DNA of 64,000 nucleotides, taken from assembly GCA_030429565.1 (NCBI GenBank), contig JAUIFE010000032.1, positions 37,608-101,607 of the forward strand, written 5' to 3'. This DNA comes from Holophagae bacterium (GTDB lineage Bacteria; Acidobacteriota; Holophagae; Acanthopleuribacterales; Acanthopleuribacteraceae). Each line of letters opens with the position of its first letter. The first letter of the stretch is position 1. Below the pieces are notes generated by a model that made no database searches, had not been told where the DNA came from, and saw only the letters and a program-made list of their open reading frames with translations. The position numbers and the translations under genes are program-made. Shown here in pieces: positions 46,082-55,653 of the stretch.

Positions 46082-46595
46082 AACGATTTTTCTAACCGGC
46101 TTCATGGGTGCTGGGAAAACCACGATTGGGCGCTGTTTGGCTGAACGCTGCCAGGTGCCTTTTATCGACTTGGATCAACGCATTGAAAGTGGCGAAGGTC
46201 GTTTGATTTCAGCTATTTTCGCCAAAGAAGGTGAGGCCCGCTTTCGCGACTTGGAAGCGGCCTACTTGGCTGCCTGCGAAGCGCCGGCCGTGATTGCGCT
46301 GGGTGGTGGGGCCTACATTCAATCGGCGATCCGGGCGCTGACGGCCGAACGAGGGCTCACGATATTTTTAGATTTGCCGTTTGAGCTTTTATACCAACGC
46401 GTCGCCGGTGATTCAAACCGTCCGTTGGCTCGGTCACGGGCGTCCTTAGCAGCCCTTTACCAGCAGCGTTTACCGGTTTATCGCGGCGCCGAGATGGTCT
46501 GGCAACCAGAGAGCACGACGGTGCCGGACGCGGCCACCATTGCCGCGACCTTGCACGAGCGGTTGACGCACCAAGGCTGGGTTACCCAAGGTTGA
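46059..46595 (+). CDS. aroK: Shikimate kinase
   Basis: 178 residues (family 165-185). P-loop GFMGAGKTTIG, shikimate-binding DLDQRIE, FRDLEAAYL, and GGGAYIQ; the lid has DSNRPLARS. It phosphorylates shikimate for aromatic amino acid synthesis. The TTG start at 46059, inside the accC end and 7 nt after GGAG, gives the right N-terminus. The frame stays open further into accC, but those residues are not part of the enzyme. This is the last gene of the acc unit. Confidence 0.93.
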   Translation: MNEKRPNKTIFLTGFMGAGKTTIGRCLAERCQVPFIDLDQRIESGEGRLISAIFAKEGEARFRDLEAAYLAACEAPAVIALGGGAYIQSAIRALTAERGLTIFLDLPFELLYQRVAGDSNRPLARSRASLAALYQQRLPVYRGAEMVWQPESTTVPDAATIAATLHERLTHQGWVTQG

Positions 46596-46747
46596 TTATC
46601 CCTCGTTGACCTGGGTGGGTGAGCGGTTCGTCGCGTGACGCCGGCTTTGGCTAGATGGTGTCTCGCCGCGGTGTCGGCATATCCACATCACCTGGTTAAC
46701 CGCATTTAAATTCAGATTGTTCGAAAAATGAATGCGGCGTACAATGA

Positions 46748-46776
46748 TTGACATTGTTGCAACCAAAGATTAGGCT
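46748..46776 (+). promoter_or_regulatory. Promoter of pilB-pilT-pilC
   Basis: TTGACA (46748-46753), a 17-bp spacer and TAGGCT (46771-46776), 36 nt before the pilB start. Confidence 0.6.
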
Positions 46777-46811
46777 AAAGTATCCAATCGCAGTACCCCT
46801 GGGGGGCACAA

Positions 46812-48542
46812 GTGAGTAAAAAGCTAGGCGAGCTCCTGGTGAAAGCCGGTCTCATCACGCAAGAGCAGCTCGAAACGGCGATGAGTGTCCAGAATAAGGA
46901 CGGTGGACGGCTGGGACACACGCTGATCAAGCTGAAGTATGTCAGTGAAGACGAAATTACCCAGTTTTTGAGCAAGCAATACGGTGTGCCCGCGATTAAT
47001 TTGGCCAAGCTCAACATCGACGGGTCGGTGGTTAAGTTAGTTCCGTCGGATGTGGCCCAAAAGTATGAAGTCCTGCCGGTCAGCCGCCAAGGGGCGACGC
47101 TGACGCTGGCCATGGTCGATCCGACCAACGTTTTTGCCATGGACGACATTAAGTTCATGACCGGTTATAACGTCGAGCCGGTGGTTGCCAGCGAAATGGC
47201 GGTCAAAGAAGCGATTGTGCGCTATTACGGGTCGAATACCGCGCTGGAACTCAAACAAATTATGGATGACCTGCAAGAGCAGGAAGAGGAAGAACTCGAG
47301 GATCCCGACCTCGAGGTCATTGAAGAAGAAGACGAACTCGACGTCAACACGCTTCAAGACTCGTCGGCCGAGGCGCCGGTCGTAAAGCTGGTTAACATAA
47401 TGTTGACTGACGCGGTGCGCAAGGGTGCGAGTGACATTCACGTGGAACCCTACGAGAAAGAATTTCGGGTGCGGTACCGTATTGACGGTATGTTGCACGA
47501 GGTCATGACCCCGCCATTGCGCATGCGCGATGCGATTATCAGCCGTTTGAAAATCCTTGCGAAGCTAGATATTTCGGAAAAACGCTTGCCGCAAGACGGC
47601 CGCATCAAGCTCAAAATGAACCTCGACGGCCGCAAAAAAGAACTCGATTACCGCGTGTCCGTGTTGCCGACCTTGTTCGGTGAAAAGGTCGTTTTGCGTC
47701 TGTTGGACCAAGACAACCTGATGTTGGACCTAACCAAATTGGGCTTTGAAGAACACTCTCTGAACATCTTTTTAACCTCGATTGAAAAGCCGTGGGGCAT
47801 GGTGTTGGTTACCGGCCCGACGGGGAGTGGAAAAACCAACACTTTGTACAGCTCCATTCAGCGCTTAAACCGTCCTGATACCAACATCATGACGGCTGAA
47901 GATCCCGTCGAATTCAACATGGCGGGGATTAATCAGGTTCAAGTACGCGACAACATCGGCTTGAACTTCGCGGCGGCGTTGCGCTCGTTTCTGCGCCAAG
48001 ACCCCAACACCATTTTGGTCGGCGAGATCCGTGATTTTGAGACGGCCGAGATTTCGATCAAGGCGAGTTTGACCGGTCACTTGGTGCTTTCGACTTTGCA
48101 CACCAACGATGCACCGAGTACGATTAGCCGCCTCATGAACATGGGGATCGAACCCTTCTTGGTGGCAACCTCGGTCCACTGCATTGTGGCGCAGCGTCTC
48201 ATTCGGCGCGTCTGTAAAGATTGCAAACAGCCGATTGAATTGCCCAAACAAGCGCTGTTGGATATCGGCATGACCTCTGAGGAAGCGGATGCGGCGACGG
48301 TCATGGAAGGGGTCGGATGCGGCACTTGTCACGGTAATAAATACAAGGGGCGCGTCGGCCTTTATGAAGTGATGGAAGTTACCGATAACCTTAAAGAGCA
48401 GATTTTGTTGGGTGCAAACTCCATTGAGCTTAGGGGAACGGCGGTCGAGGACGGTATGATTACGCTACGTCGCAGCGGTATTCACAAAATTATCGCGGGG
48501 GTCAGCAATGTTGAAGAAGTTGTCCGCGAGACGGTGCTATAG
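46812..48542 (+). CDS. pilB: Type IV pilus extension ATPase PilB
   Basis: 576 residues. The N-terminal MshEN-like domain (about 1-150) starts LGELLVKAGLITQEQLE; such domains bind cyclic-di-GMP in some PilB/MshE proteins through an RLGxxL-type motif, here GGRLGHTLIKLKYV. The ATPase domain has Walker A GPTGSGKT (about 336-343), the Asp box ILVGEIRDFETAE and the zinc Cys cluster RRVCKDCKQ with GCGTCHG. It powers pilus growth. The start is a GTG after a GGGGGG ribosome site. Confidence 0.95.
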   Translation: MSKKLGELLVKAGLITQEQLETAMSVQNKDGGRLGHTLIKLKYVSEDEITQFLSKQYGVPAINLAKLNIDGSVVKLVPSDVAQKYEVLPVSRQGATLTLAMVDPTNVFAMDDIKFMTGYNVEPVVASEMAVKEAIVRYYGSNTALELKQIMDDLQEQEEEELEDPDLEVIEEEDELDVNTLQDSSAEAPVVKLVNIMLTDAVRKGASDIHVEPYEKEFRVRYRIDGMLHEVMTPPLRMRDAIISRLKILAKLDISEKRLPQDGRIKLKMNLDGRKKELDYRVSVLPTLFGEKVVLRLLDQDNLMLDLTKLGFEEHSLNIFLTSIEKPWGMVLVTGPTGSGKTNTLYSSIQRLNRPDTNIMTAEDPVEFNMAGINQVQVRDNIGLNFAAALRSFLRQDPNTILVGEIRDFETAEISIKASLTGHLVLSTLHTNDAPSTISRLMNMGIEPFLVATSVHCIVAQRLIRRVCKDCKQPIELPKQALLDIGMTSEEADAATVMEGVGCGTCHGNKYKGRVGLYEVMEVTDNLKEQILLGANSIELRGTAVEDGMITLRRSGIHKIIAGVSNVEEVVRETVL

Positions 48543-48554
48543 AGGTGTAGTTTT

Positions 48555-49694
48555 ATGTCAGTCACACTTTCGCAACTCTTAAAAACGATGGTCGAGCAGA
48601 ATGGCTCTGATTTGCATATCACGACCAACTCGCCGCCCCAGATTCGGGTTGACGGCCGCCTTATTCCGCTGAAAAGTCCGCCACTATCAGCATCGGAAAC
48701 CAAGCAATTGTGCTATTCGGTTCTTACCGACGCCCAAAAGCACCGTTTAGAAGAAGACCTCGAGATTGACTTTTCGTTTGGCGTCAAAGGTCTCGCTCGT
48801 TTCCGTGCCAACGTCTACACCCAAAAAGGGGCGACAGCCGGTGCCTTCCGGACGATTCCGAATCAGGTTCCCGAGATGAGCCAGTTGGGTTTACCGCCGG
48901 TGGTTTCCAAGTTGTGCGAAAAGCCGCGCGGTTTGGTTTTGGTGACCGGTCCGACCGGTTCGGGCAAGTCAACAACTCTGGCCTCAATGGTTAACAAAAT
49001 CAACGAAGATCGTCATGCTCACATTTTGACGATCGAAGATCCGATAGAATATCTCCATGTGCACAAGAATTGCCTGGTCAATCAGCGTGAAATTCACGCC
49101 GATACCCACGCATTTTCGGCGGCACTTCGTTCGGCCCTTCGCCAGGATCCCGATGTAATTCTCATCGGTGAGATGCGCGATCTTGAAACCATGGAAACGG
49201 CGATCACGATTGCAGAAACCGGTCACTTAACCTTTGCAACGCTGCACACCAATTCCGCCGCGGAAACGATTAACCGTTTGGTTGACTCGTTTCCTGCGCA
49301 CCAGCAGGCTCAGGTTCGGGCGCAGCTCAGCTTGGCTTTGGAAGGCATTATGTGTCAGACCTTGTTACCCAAGGCCAGCGGCAAGGGTCGGGTGCTCATT
49401 ATGGAAATCCTGATTCCTGATTCGGCCATTCGCAACCTGATTCGCCAGGACAAAATTCACCAAATTTACTCCTCAATGCAGTCGGGCCAAGCAAAACACG
49501 GCATGCAGACGTTTAACCAGGCGTTGGCAACCGCCTACTTCAAAAAACAAATTACGATGGATATGGCGTTGCGCACGAGTTCGAACGGTGAGGAACTCAA
49601 AGAGATGATCGAGCGGGGTACCGGTTTAGTTGAGCACTCCAGCGACGGGTATCAACAAGCGGCTAAGCGCAACCCCAAACTCAAGTACCGCTAG
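48555..49694 (+). CDS. pilT: Type IV pilus retraction ATPase PilT
   Basis: 379 residues (usual 345-380). Motifs: GSDLHITTNSPPQIRVDG, Walker A GPTGSGKST, Asp box and Walker B ALRQDPDVILIGEMRDLETME, His box TGHLTFATLHTNSAAETINR, and the C-terminal AIRNLIRQDKIHQIYSSMQ signature of PilT. It drives retraction, so twitching-type motility is plausible. It is 12 nt after pilB. Confidence 0.95.
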   Translation: MSVTLSQLLKTMVEQNGSDLHITTNSPPQIRVDGRLIPLKSPPLSASETKQLCYSVLTDAQKHRLEEDLEIDFSFGVKGLARFRANVYTQKGATAGAFRTIPNQVPEMSQLGLPPVVSKLCEKPRGLVLVTGPTGSGKSTTLASMVNKINEDRHAHILTIEDPIEYLHVHKNCLVNQREIHADTHAFSAALRSALRQDPDVILIGEMRDLETMETAITIAETGHLTFATLHTNSAAETINRLVDSFPAHQQAQVRAQLSLALEGIMCQTLLPKASGKGRVLIMEILIPDSAIRNLIRQDKIHQIYSSMQSGQAKHGMQTFNQALATAYFKKQITMDMALRTSSNGEELKEMIERGTGLVEHSSDGYQQAAKRNPKLKYR

Positions 49695-49709
49695 ATCTCG
49701 GAGGCTTAA

Positions 49710-50909
49710 ATGGCAAGATTTGAATGGAAGGGCAAAACCAAGTCCGGCGAAAACCAACGCGGTGTGTTGGTTGCCAAGTCCCGTGACGAGGCGATGTCGC
49801 TGTTAAAACAACGAAGCATCAAAGTGAGCAGTATTCGCGAAGAAGGCAAAAGTTTTAAACTGCCTTCCATTGGCGGTGGCGTTTCGGCCAAAGATGTTTC
49901 GATCTTTACGCGCCAGTTTTCCGTCATGATTGATGCCGGTCTTCCGCTCATTCAATGTCTCGAGCTTCTGGGCGGCCAACAGAAAAATAAAAACTTTTCG
50001 GCGATGATCCAGGCGGTACGGGGCGATGTTGAAAGCGGCTCAACCCTTTCCGACGCCATGCGCAAACACCCCAAGGCGTTTGACACGCTGTACGTCAACA
50101 TGATCGCGGCCGGCGAGGCCGGTGGTATTTTGGATCAAATCCTCGAGCGTTTGTCCGAATACATCGAAAAAGCGGTTCGCCTGAAAGCCCAGGTAAAATC
50201 GGCCTTGGTTTATCCCGCCATTGTTATGCTGGTTGCGGGTGTGGTTGTTTTCATCATCCTTTACTTCGTTATTCCGACCTTTGCCTCGATGTTTGCCAAC
50301 TCAGGCAGTGAGTTACCCGCAATGACTCAGGTGACGATTTCGGCCAGTAAATTTGTTGAAAATTACGCCATCTTCATTGTGATTTTCATGATGTTGTTCA
50401 GTTGGGCCATTAACCGTTACTACAATACCTATCATGGTCGCCGGGTTCTGGATAAGATCCTTCTCAAAGTTCCGGTGCTGGGGGTTTTGCTTCAAAAGAT
50501 TGCGATTGCCCGCTTTTGTCGGACGCTTGGCACCTTGATCAACGCGGGTGTTCCTATTTTGGACGGTATCGAAATCACCGCCCGAACGTCGGGCAATGCG
50601 ATCATTGAAGACTCGTTGATGGGCGTTAAGAAGGAAATCGAGGAAGGTAAAACCATTGCGGAGCCCCTCGGCAAGTTGTCCCTCTTTCCGCAAATGGTTG
50701 TCTCCATGATTAGCGTCGGTGAATCAACCGGTGCCTTGGACATCATGCTCAACAAAATTGCCGACTTTTACGAAGACGAAGTTGACGTCGCGGTGGCCGC
50801 CTTGATGAGTATGCTGGAGCCGTTGCTGATCGTTAGCTTGGGTACGGTCATCGGTTACATTGTTATCTCGTTGTACTTACCGATTTTCCAAATGGCCAAC
50901 AACACCTAG
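49710..50909 (+). CDS. pilC: Type IV pilus inner-membrane platform protein PilC
   Basis: 399 residues with two GspF-type halves (about 65-190 and 270-395) and three membrane helices (about 167-190, 220-240, 372-395). Motifs: FTRQFSVMIDAGLPLIQCLELL, FDTLYVNMIAAGEAGGILDQ, FCRTLGTLINAGVPILDGIEI and MVVSMISVGESTGALDIML. It is the platform rotated by PilB/PilT. A strong terminator follows. Confidence 0.95.
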   Translation: MARFEWKGKTKSGENQRGVLVAKSRDEAMSLLKQRSIKVSSIREEGKSFKLPSIGGGVSAKDVSIFTRQFSVMIDAGLPLIQCLELLGGQQKNKNFSAMIQAVRGDVESGSTLSDAMRKHPKAFDTLYVNMIAAGEAGGILDQILERLSEYIEKAVRLKAQVKSALVYPAIVMLVAGVVVFIILYFVIPTFASMFANSGSELPAMTQVTISASKFVENYAIFIVIFMMLFSWAINRYYNTYHGRRVLDKILLKVPVLGVLLQKIAIARFCRTLGTLINAGVPILDGIEITARTSGNAIIEDSLMGVKKEIEEGKTIAEPLGKLSLFPQMVVSMISVGESTGALDIMLNKIADFYEDEVDVAVAALMSMLEPLLIVSLGTVIGYIVISLYLPIFQMANNT

Positions 50910-50941
50910 TTGGCAGCGACCCAATTCAACCTAAGTGAAAA

Positions 50942-50971
50942 CCCCAAAGAGTCAGCCTCTTTGGGGTTTTT
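50942..50971 (+). terminator. Terminator after pilC
   Basis: Ten-bp stem (50942-50951 with 50957-50966), 5-nt loop and a T5 tail. Confidence 0.92.
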
Positions 50972-51055
50972 CATTTGGGCAGGGCGGCGGTGGTTTGTCG
51001 GTTTAATTGGGGTAGTTGAGATGTACCAAGAAAAGCGTTGGTTGGGAGCGGGTGA

Positions 51056-52702
51056 TTGATCGTCCGGGTTTTATCACTTATTTTGTACCGTGCCGTATTT
51101 TGCACCATGATTCTTTTTTATCAGGTGCTGGCCTTGATATTTCAATTTCCCCTGTCCAACTTTAAGTCCATTCTTTTGATGGTGGCTATGGTAAGTGTCA
51201 TTACCCTTTTTTTTGTGGGGTATATGGGGCAAGTCATAAATCGGCGCCAAAAAAACATAACCACCGCGCAGGACCAAGATCGAATCGGCCTTGATGGCTT
51301 TGTTCTTTTTCAGCTTTTGATCGATCTCGTCATCATTAGTTTGGTGATTTACTATGAGGGTGGCGTTGAATCGGGGTTCCGATTTGCCTATCTTGCGGTG
51401 ATCCTTGTGTCGGCCGTTTTTCTCGATAAATTCTCAATTTATGCGATTATGGTTTGCTCACTTTCTATGTACTACGTGACCCTGGTGATGATCTTTTATC
51501 CCAAGGTTTCGGGGCTGATGGGCCAGGATCCTTTTTACCTGTCTCGAAGTATTAGTCCGCATATTACCGGCCAGGTTGTTCTGTGTTTCTTTACAGCTTT
51601 GTTGAGTGGTTTTTTGCAAACCTCCTACCGAAATGCACGCGGTGTTTTGCTACTGAAAGACCGTAACATCCGTTCTTTGCGACATATGCGCCGAAAAATT
51701 GTCGAGAGCTTACCGGGTGGTTTGTTGATCTGTGATCTGGAAGGTCACATTTCGTTTATCAACGGGGTCGGCCTGCGCTTGCTGGGCTTGGATCCGGAAA
51801 AAGAAGCGACGACCATTAAGGTTTGGGAAATCTTTGGCCTTGATGATTCGGTACTGGAAGGGATCGACTTGGACCGGCCGCCGCTGCGAACAGAAGGTCG
51901 GGTAACCCTGGGCTCGAAATTGCGGACGGTCGGCGTGACGCTCAGTGCTTTGGAGTTTGAGTCGGGGAAACGGGGGTACCTGATTGTTTTTCAGGATCTC
52001 ACTAAAATCAAAATGCTTGAGGAAGAGAAAAGGCTGGCGGACCGGATGACGGCGATTGGTAAAATGGCGGCCGGTGTGGCCCACGAAATCCGCAACCCGC
52101 TGGCGGCGATATCCGGTAGCATCCAAGTGCTGCGTGAATTGTTGCCCGCGGATGAGACGGCGGTGGAATTGGCGGAAATTGTCGAGAAAGAGTCGTTGCG
52201 TTTAAACGATACGATCTCCGCCTTTTTGACCTATGCGAAACCGGGTACGCCAACCTTGTTAAAAAAAGTTGATATGGGTCAGGTCCTTAAAGAATTTTTT
52301 TTGTTGCTTGAAAACGACAAGCACTATCAGCACCTGACCTTGGTTTTAAATGTCGGTCAAGGCCACTTGTCGATTTTGGCCGACGAAGGTAAATTGAATC
52401 AAATCCTGTGGAATCTTCTGCGCAACAGTACCAAGGCAACTGGAGAAAACGGGCGGATCGTCTTAGAATGTGACAAGCGCGATCACCTTGTCTGTTGTAC
52501 GGTCAGCGATAACGGTATCGGTATGACCCAAGAACAGATTGACGAATTGTTTACACCGTTTCGCAGTTTTTCAAACGGAACCGGACTCGGGATGTCGGTG
52601 GTTTACGAAATTATGCAGGCGCATCAGGGGCGGATTCAGGTCAAGAGTCGCCCGGGTGAGGGAACCCAAGTTATTTTGCAATTCCCTTCTTACGAAGAAT
52701 AA
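51056..52702 (+). CDS. pilS: Sensor histidine kinase PilS (NtrB/PilS family)
   Basis: 548 residues. About six membrane helices fill residues 1-185, as in PilS. A PAS domain (about 215-320) follows. The kinase core has the phospho-acceptor His in GVAHEIRNPLAAISG (residue about 343), the N box LWNLLRNSTKAT, DNGIGM and GTGLGMSVVYEIM. It controls PilR. The start is a TTG after GGGAGCGGG. Promoter not identified. pilR starts 23 nt downstream. Confidence 0.92.
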   Translation: MIVRVLSLILYRAVFCTMILFYQVLALIFQFPLSNFKSILLMVAMVSVITLFFVGYMGQVINRRQKNITTAQDQDRIGLDGFVLFQLLIDLVIISLVIYYEGGVESGFRFAYLAVILVSAVFLDKFSIYAIMVCSLSMYYVTLVMIFYPKVSGLMGQDPFYLSRSISPHITGQVVLCFFTALLSGFLQTSYRNARGVLLLKDRNIRSLRHMRRKIVESLPGGLLICDLEGHISFINGVGLRLLGLDPEKEATTIKVWEIFGLDDSVLEGIDLDRPPLRTEGRVTLGSKLRTVGVTLSALEFESGKRGYLIVFQDLTKIKMLEEEKRLADRMTAIGKMAAGVAHEIRNPLAAISGSIQVLRELLPADETAVELAEIVEKESLRLNDTISAFLTYAKPGTPTLLKKVDMGQVLKEFFLLLENDKHYQHLTLVLNVGQGHLSILADEGKLNQILWNLLRNSTKATGENGRIVLECDKRDHLVCCTVSDNGIGMTQEQIDELFTPFRSFSNGTGLGMSVVYEIMQAHQGRIQVKSRPGEGTQVILQFPSYEE

Positions 52703-52725
52703 CCAACGACCAAAGGAATCAAAGC

Positions 52726-54114
52726 ATGTCTGAGAGCAAAGGTGTCATTTTAGTTGTCGACGACGAACCGAGCATGCGCCGCTTCTTTGAAGTGACGCTC
52801 AAGCGCGAGGGATACCATATCATCACCGCCGACAGCGTTGCTGAAGGGAAAGCGGCAATTCAGCGCGAAGATGTTGACTTGGTGCTTTCCGATATCAAGC
52901 TGGGCGACGGCTTGGGTTTGGAAATTCTCTCGGCGTGCAAAGCGAAAGACGTCGATGTGCCGGTTATTATGATGACCGCTTATGCCAGCCCTGAGACGGC
53001 TGTTGAAGCGATGAAGCTGGGTGCTGTCGACTATTTAACCAAACCCTTTAACGTCGATGAAGTTCGCATTGTGGTGCGCAACAATGTGCGTACCAAACAG
53101 CTCATTCATGAAAACCGCAAGCTGAAGATGGCCTTAGCCGATTCACAAAAAGTGGCGCTGGTCTTTAAGTCCGACAAAATGCGCAAGCTCATCGAAACCC
53201 TGAAACGGGTGGCCAAGATGGACACGACCATTCTCATTAACGGAGAAAGTGGGACCGGTAAGGAATTGATCATGAAAACGATTCATGATTTTTCCAATCG
53301 CCGCGAGCAGAATTACGTGTCGGTTAACTGTGGTGCCTTGCCGGAGTCTCTGTTTGAGAGTGAGCTGTTTGGTTACGAGAAAGGCTCGTTTACCGGTGCC
53401 AACGAACGGCGCGCCGGCCTGTTTGAAAGTGCGCAGGGTGGCACGCTCTTTTTGGATGAAATTGGCGAAATGCCGCTGAAGATGCAGATCAAGTTACTGC
53501 GTGTCCTGCAGGAGAAAAAGATTCGGCGCGTCGGTGGCACGGAGGAGATTGCCGTTGATTTCCGTTTGGTCGCCGCCACCAACCGCAATCTCGTCGACGA
53601 GGTAAAAGAGGGCAACTTTCGTGAGGATCTGTACTACCGCATTAACGTGGTACCGATCAAAGTTCCGCCGTTGAGGGATCGTCGCGAGGATGTGATTCCA
53701 CTGGTTTCCTTTTTCCTTGATCGTTTCGCCGATCAATACGGTGAAAAACCCAAGCTGACGACGCAAGAAACGCGCAGGGCGCTGGAAAGCTATGACTGGC
53801 CGGGCAATGTTCGCGAATTGGAGAACACGATTGAGCGAATTGTTGCGCTGACGCCGGGTGAAACCATTGAAATGGACGATCTGCCGGACTACATTCAAGA
53901 AGAGCAGGGCAAGCCGCCGGAAACAGAGCTCAACCTGCCGATGGACGGAATGGATCTGGAAACCTTTCTCGACGATTTGCGCTTTCGCTACATGGCCTTG
54001 GCTCTTTCGCGCGAAAACGGCGTACAAAATAAGTCGTGTGAACTCTTGGGTATGTCGTTCCGATCTTTTCGCTATTACTTGAGTAAAGGTAAGGAATTGG
54101 GTTATTTTCAATAA
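52726..54114 (+). CDS. pilR: Sigma-54-dependent response regulator PilR
   Basis: 462 residues, NtrC type: receiver (about 6-120; VVDDEPSMRRFF, LVLSDIKLGDGLGLEIL, TKPFN), AAA+ domain (about 140-375) with Walker A GESGTGKE, the sigma-54 loop as GSFTGA (Ser for the usual first Ala), GGTLFLDEIGEMPLKMQ, and a Fis-type HTH at the C-terminus (about 420-462; CELLGMSFRSFRYYLSKGKEL). Phosphorylated PilR normally drives pilin transcription with sigma-54. Confidence 0.94.
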   Translation: MSESKGVILVVDDEPSMRRFFEVTLKREGYHIITADSVAEGKAAIQREDVDLVLSDIKLGDGLGLEILSACKAKDVDVPVIMMTAYASPETAVEAMKLGAVDYLTKPFNVDEVRIVVRNNVRTKQLIHENRKLKMALADSQKVALVFKSDKMRKLIETLKRVAKMDTTILINGESGTGKELIMKTIHDFSNRREQNYVSVNCGALPESLFESELFGYEKGSFTGANERRAGLFESAQGGTLFLDEIGEMPLKMQIKLLRVLQEKKIRRVGGTEEIAVDFRLVAATNRNLVDEVKEGNFREDLYYRINVVPIKVPPLRDRREDVIPLVSFFLDRFADQYGEKPKLTTQETRRALESYDWPGNVRELENTIERIVALTPGETIEMDDLPDYIQEEQGKPPETELNLPMDGMDLETFLDDLRFRYMALALSRENGVQNKSCELLGMSFRSFRYYLSKGKELGYFQ

Positions 54115-54260
54115 GTTGTGAACTAATTTCGACCAATTCAGGCCCTACATCGTCTTCAATGCAGACGAAACACGGATTTTTTGGTTAATGCCCCAAGGGT
54201 ATTTGCTAAAATAGGCAACCAGAATCAATGTTCACCGACCTAAAGCGTGTGGAGATATTA

Positions 54261-54677
54261 ATGAAAAGAAATAAAGCGTTTTCCCTCTTGGAGATTCTGA
54301 TCGGCCTGGCGATCATTGGCTTGATTGCCTCCATTGCTCATCCCATGTGGAAAAATACGAAAAACAAAGCCAACTATGAAGTCTCGCGTCTGCAATTGAC
54401 CGAGGTGGCTAAGGCGATGGAAAAACACTACCTGGAAAAAGGTAAGTACCCTGTTTTCACCGATTGGGCTCAGTTGTCTTCTTCTGAAACCCCGCTTCTG
54501 GAATACACCACCGAGGTTCCAAAGACTGATCCATGGGGTCGTGATTACCGCGTCATCGAATCTTCCGAAGATAAATACCTGCTGGAAGCTTTGGGTGTTC
54601 CTAATAAAGAAAGTGAATACCCCGACTTTACCTACCAAGACGGTCTTAAGTTCAAGGAAAAGGGCGCGTCTTCCTAG
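54261..54677 (+). CDS. Type IV pilin / pseudopilin-like protein (GspG-like)
   Basis: 138 residues. A prepilin leader KRNKA is followed by FSLLEILIGLAIIGLIASIAH: the mature Phe and Glu5 are present, but the residue before cleavage is Ala rather than Gly. The C-terminus has PKTDPWGRDYRVIES, as in the calcium-binding GspG pseudopilins, so this may be a minor or GspG-like pilin rather than the main pilin. It follows pilSR directly, which fits a PilR-controlled gene, although no sigma-54 site was seen. GGAG lies just before the ATG at 54261. Confidence 0.85.
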   Translation: MKRNKAFSLLEILIGLAIIGLIASIAHPMWKNTKNKANYEVSRLQLTEVAKAMEKHYLEKGKYPVFTDWAQLSSSETPLLEYTTEVPKTDPWGRDYRVIESSEDKYLLEALGVPNKESEYPDFTYQDGLKFKEKGASS

Positions 54678-55435
54678 CCGACCTTTTCCGTGTAAAACCA
54701 AAATTCTTGATTTCCTTCACGCCCCTTTACGGGGCTTTTTATTTGGCCTAACACCGCCTGGCCGTGGTTCTCCAGCCAGGTCTTGGTGGCGATGCGTGCG
54801 CTTTCGACCGCGGCCTGATCGGTGACGATGCCGCCAGGGCCAATCCGCTCTTTGGGAAGTTCAAACTGCGGTTTAAACAGCAGCAGGGCCTTGGCGCCCA
54901 CCGCCGTCAGCGGGAACACAAACGGCAACACGTAGGTCAGGCTGGTAAAACTCACATCGGCGGTAAGCAAGGAAATGGGGTCGGGGACCAGGTCACGCGA
55001 GAGGTTTTTGGCGTGGGTCTGTTCTAGAACGACGACCCGAGGGTCGCGGCGCAGCCGAAAATCAAGCTGGTTGCTGCCGACGTCAACGGCATAGACGCGT
55101 TGGGCGCCGCGGCGTAACATGCAATCGGTAAAGCCGCCGGTGGAAGAGCCCAAATCAAGGGCGATGGTGCCACTTGGGTCGATCTGCCAATGGTCTAAGG
55201 CGGCCGCCAACTTTAAACCGCCGCGACCCACATAATCATGGCTTTTACGACGCAGGCGTAGGTGGGTGTCTTCGGGTATTTTATCGCCGGCTTTGGCGAT
55301 GGGCGCGTCGTTGGCAAGAACGGCACCGCTCATGAGCAGGCGCACGGCGTGTGCCTTGTCGTCGGCGAGGCCGCGGGTCACGAGCAATTCATCGATTCGG
55401 GTTTGCTTTACGCGCGCTTTTTTCTTGGGATTCAT
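54674..55435 (-). CDS. tlyA: TlyA-family 2'-O-ribose rRNA methyltransferase
   Basis: 253 residues (usual 240-280). An N-terminal S4 RNA-binding domain (about 10-70, TRIDELLVTRGLADDKAHAVRLLMSGAVL) is followed by an FtsJ-type methyltransferase domain with HDYVGRGGLKL, the SAM motif LDLGSSTGGFTDC, KPQFE and late GREGNQEFW. In mycobacteria TlyA methylates 16S and 23S rRNA. Its last bases overlap the end of the pilin gene on the other strand. Confidence 0.93.
   Translation of the reverse strand: MNPKKKARVKQTRIDELLVTRGLADDKAHAVRLLMSGAVLANDAPIAKAGDKIPEDTHLRLRRKSHDYVGRGGLKLAAALDHWQIDPSGTIALDLGSSTGGFTDCMLRRGAQRVYAVDVGSNQLDFRLRRDPRVVVLEQTHAKNLSRDLVPDPISLLTADVSFTSLTYVLPFVFPLTAVGAKALLLFKPQFELPKERIGPGGIVTDQAAVESARIATKTWLENHGQAVLGQIKSPVKGREGNQEFWFYTEKVG
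54721..54743 (+). terminator. Terminator for the pilin gene, embedded in tlyA
   Basis: GCCCC-TTTAC-GGGGC-TTTTTATTT on the plus strand. It lies inside the coding part of the converging tlyA gene, where it encodes residues around the KSPVKGR region. Confidence 0.75.
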
Positions 55436-55653
55436 GCCGATCCTTTGGCGTATCGAGGTGGTGAGCAGGTTTGGGTGGGTGATGCGAAACCGCTGGGATA
55501 GGGTGTCTTGTGGTATGCTTGCAGCACACCTCTTACCATTCGGCGCTTCCCACGAAGCCGCGCTTCGTCGGTCTTCAGGCGCTTCCCGGAAACGGCACGC
55601 TCCTGCAGCAGTGTGGCGATACCGACTTCCTAATCAAAGCACGGGACAAAAGC

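Noticed and set aside
54115..54260. Sigma-54 promoter for the pilin gene
   Set aside because: No GG-N10-GC pair in the right context; TTGGTT and TAAAAT are present but 20 bp apart, so neither promoter class is convincing.
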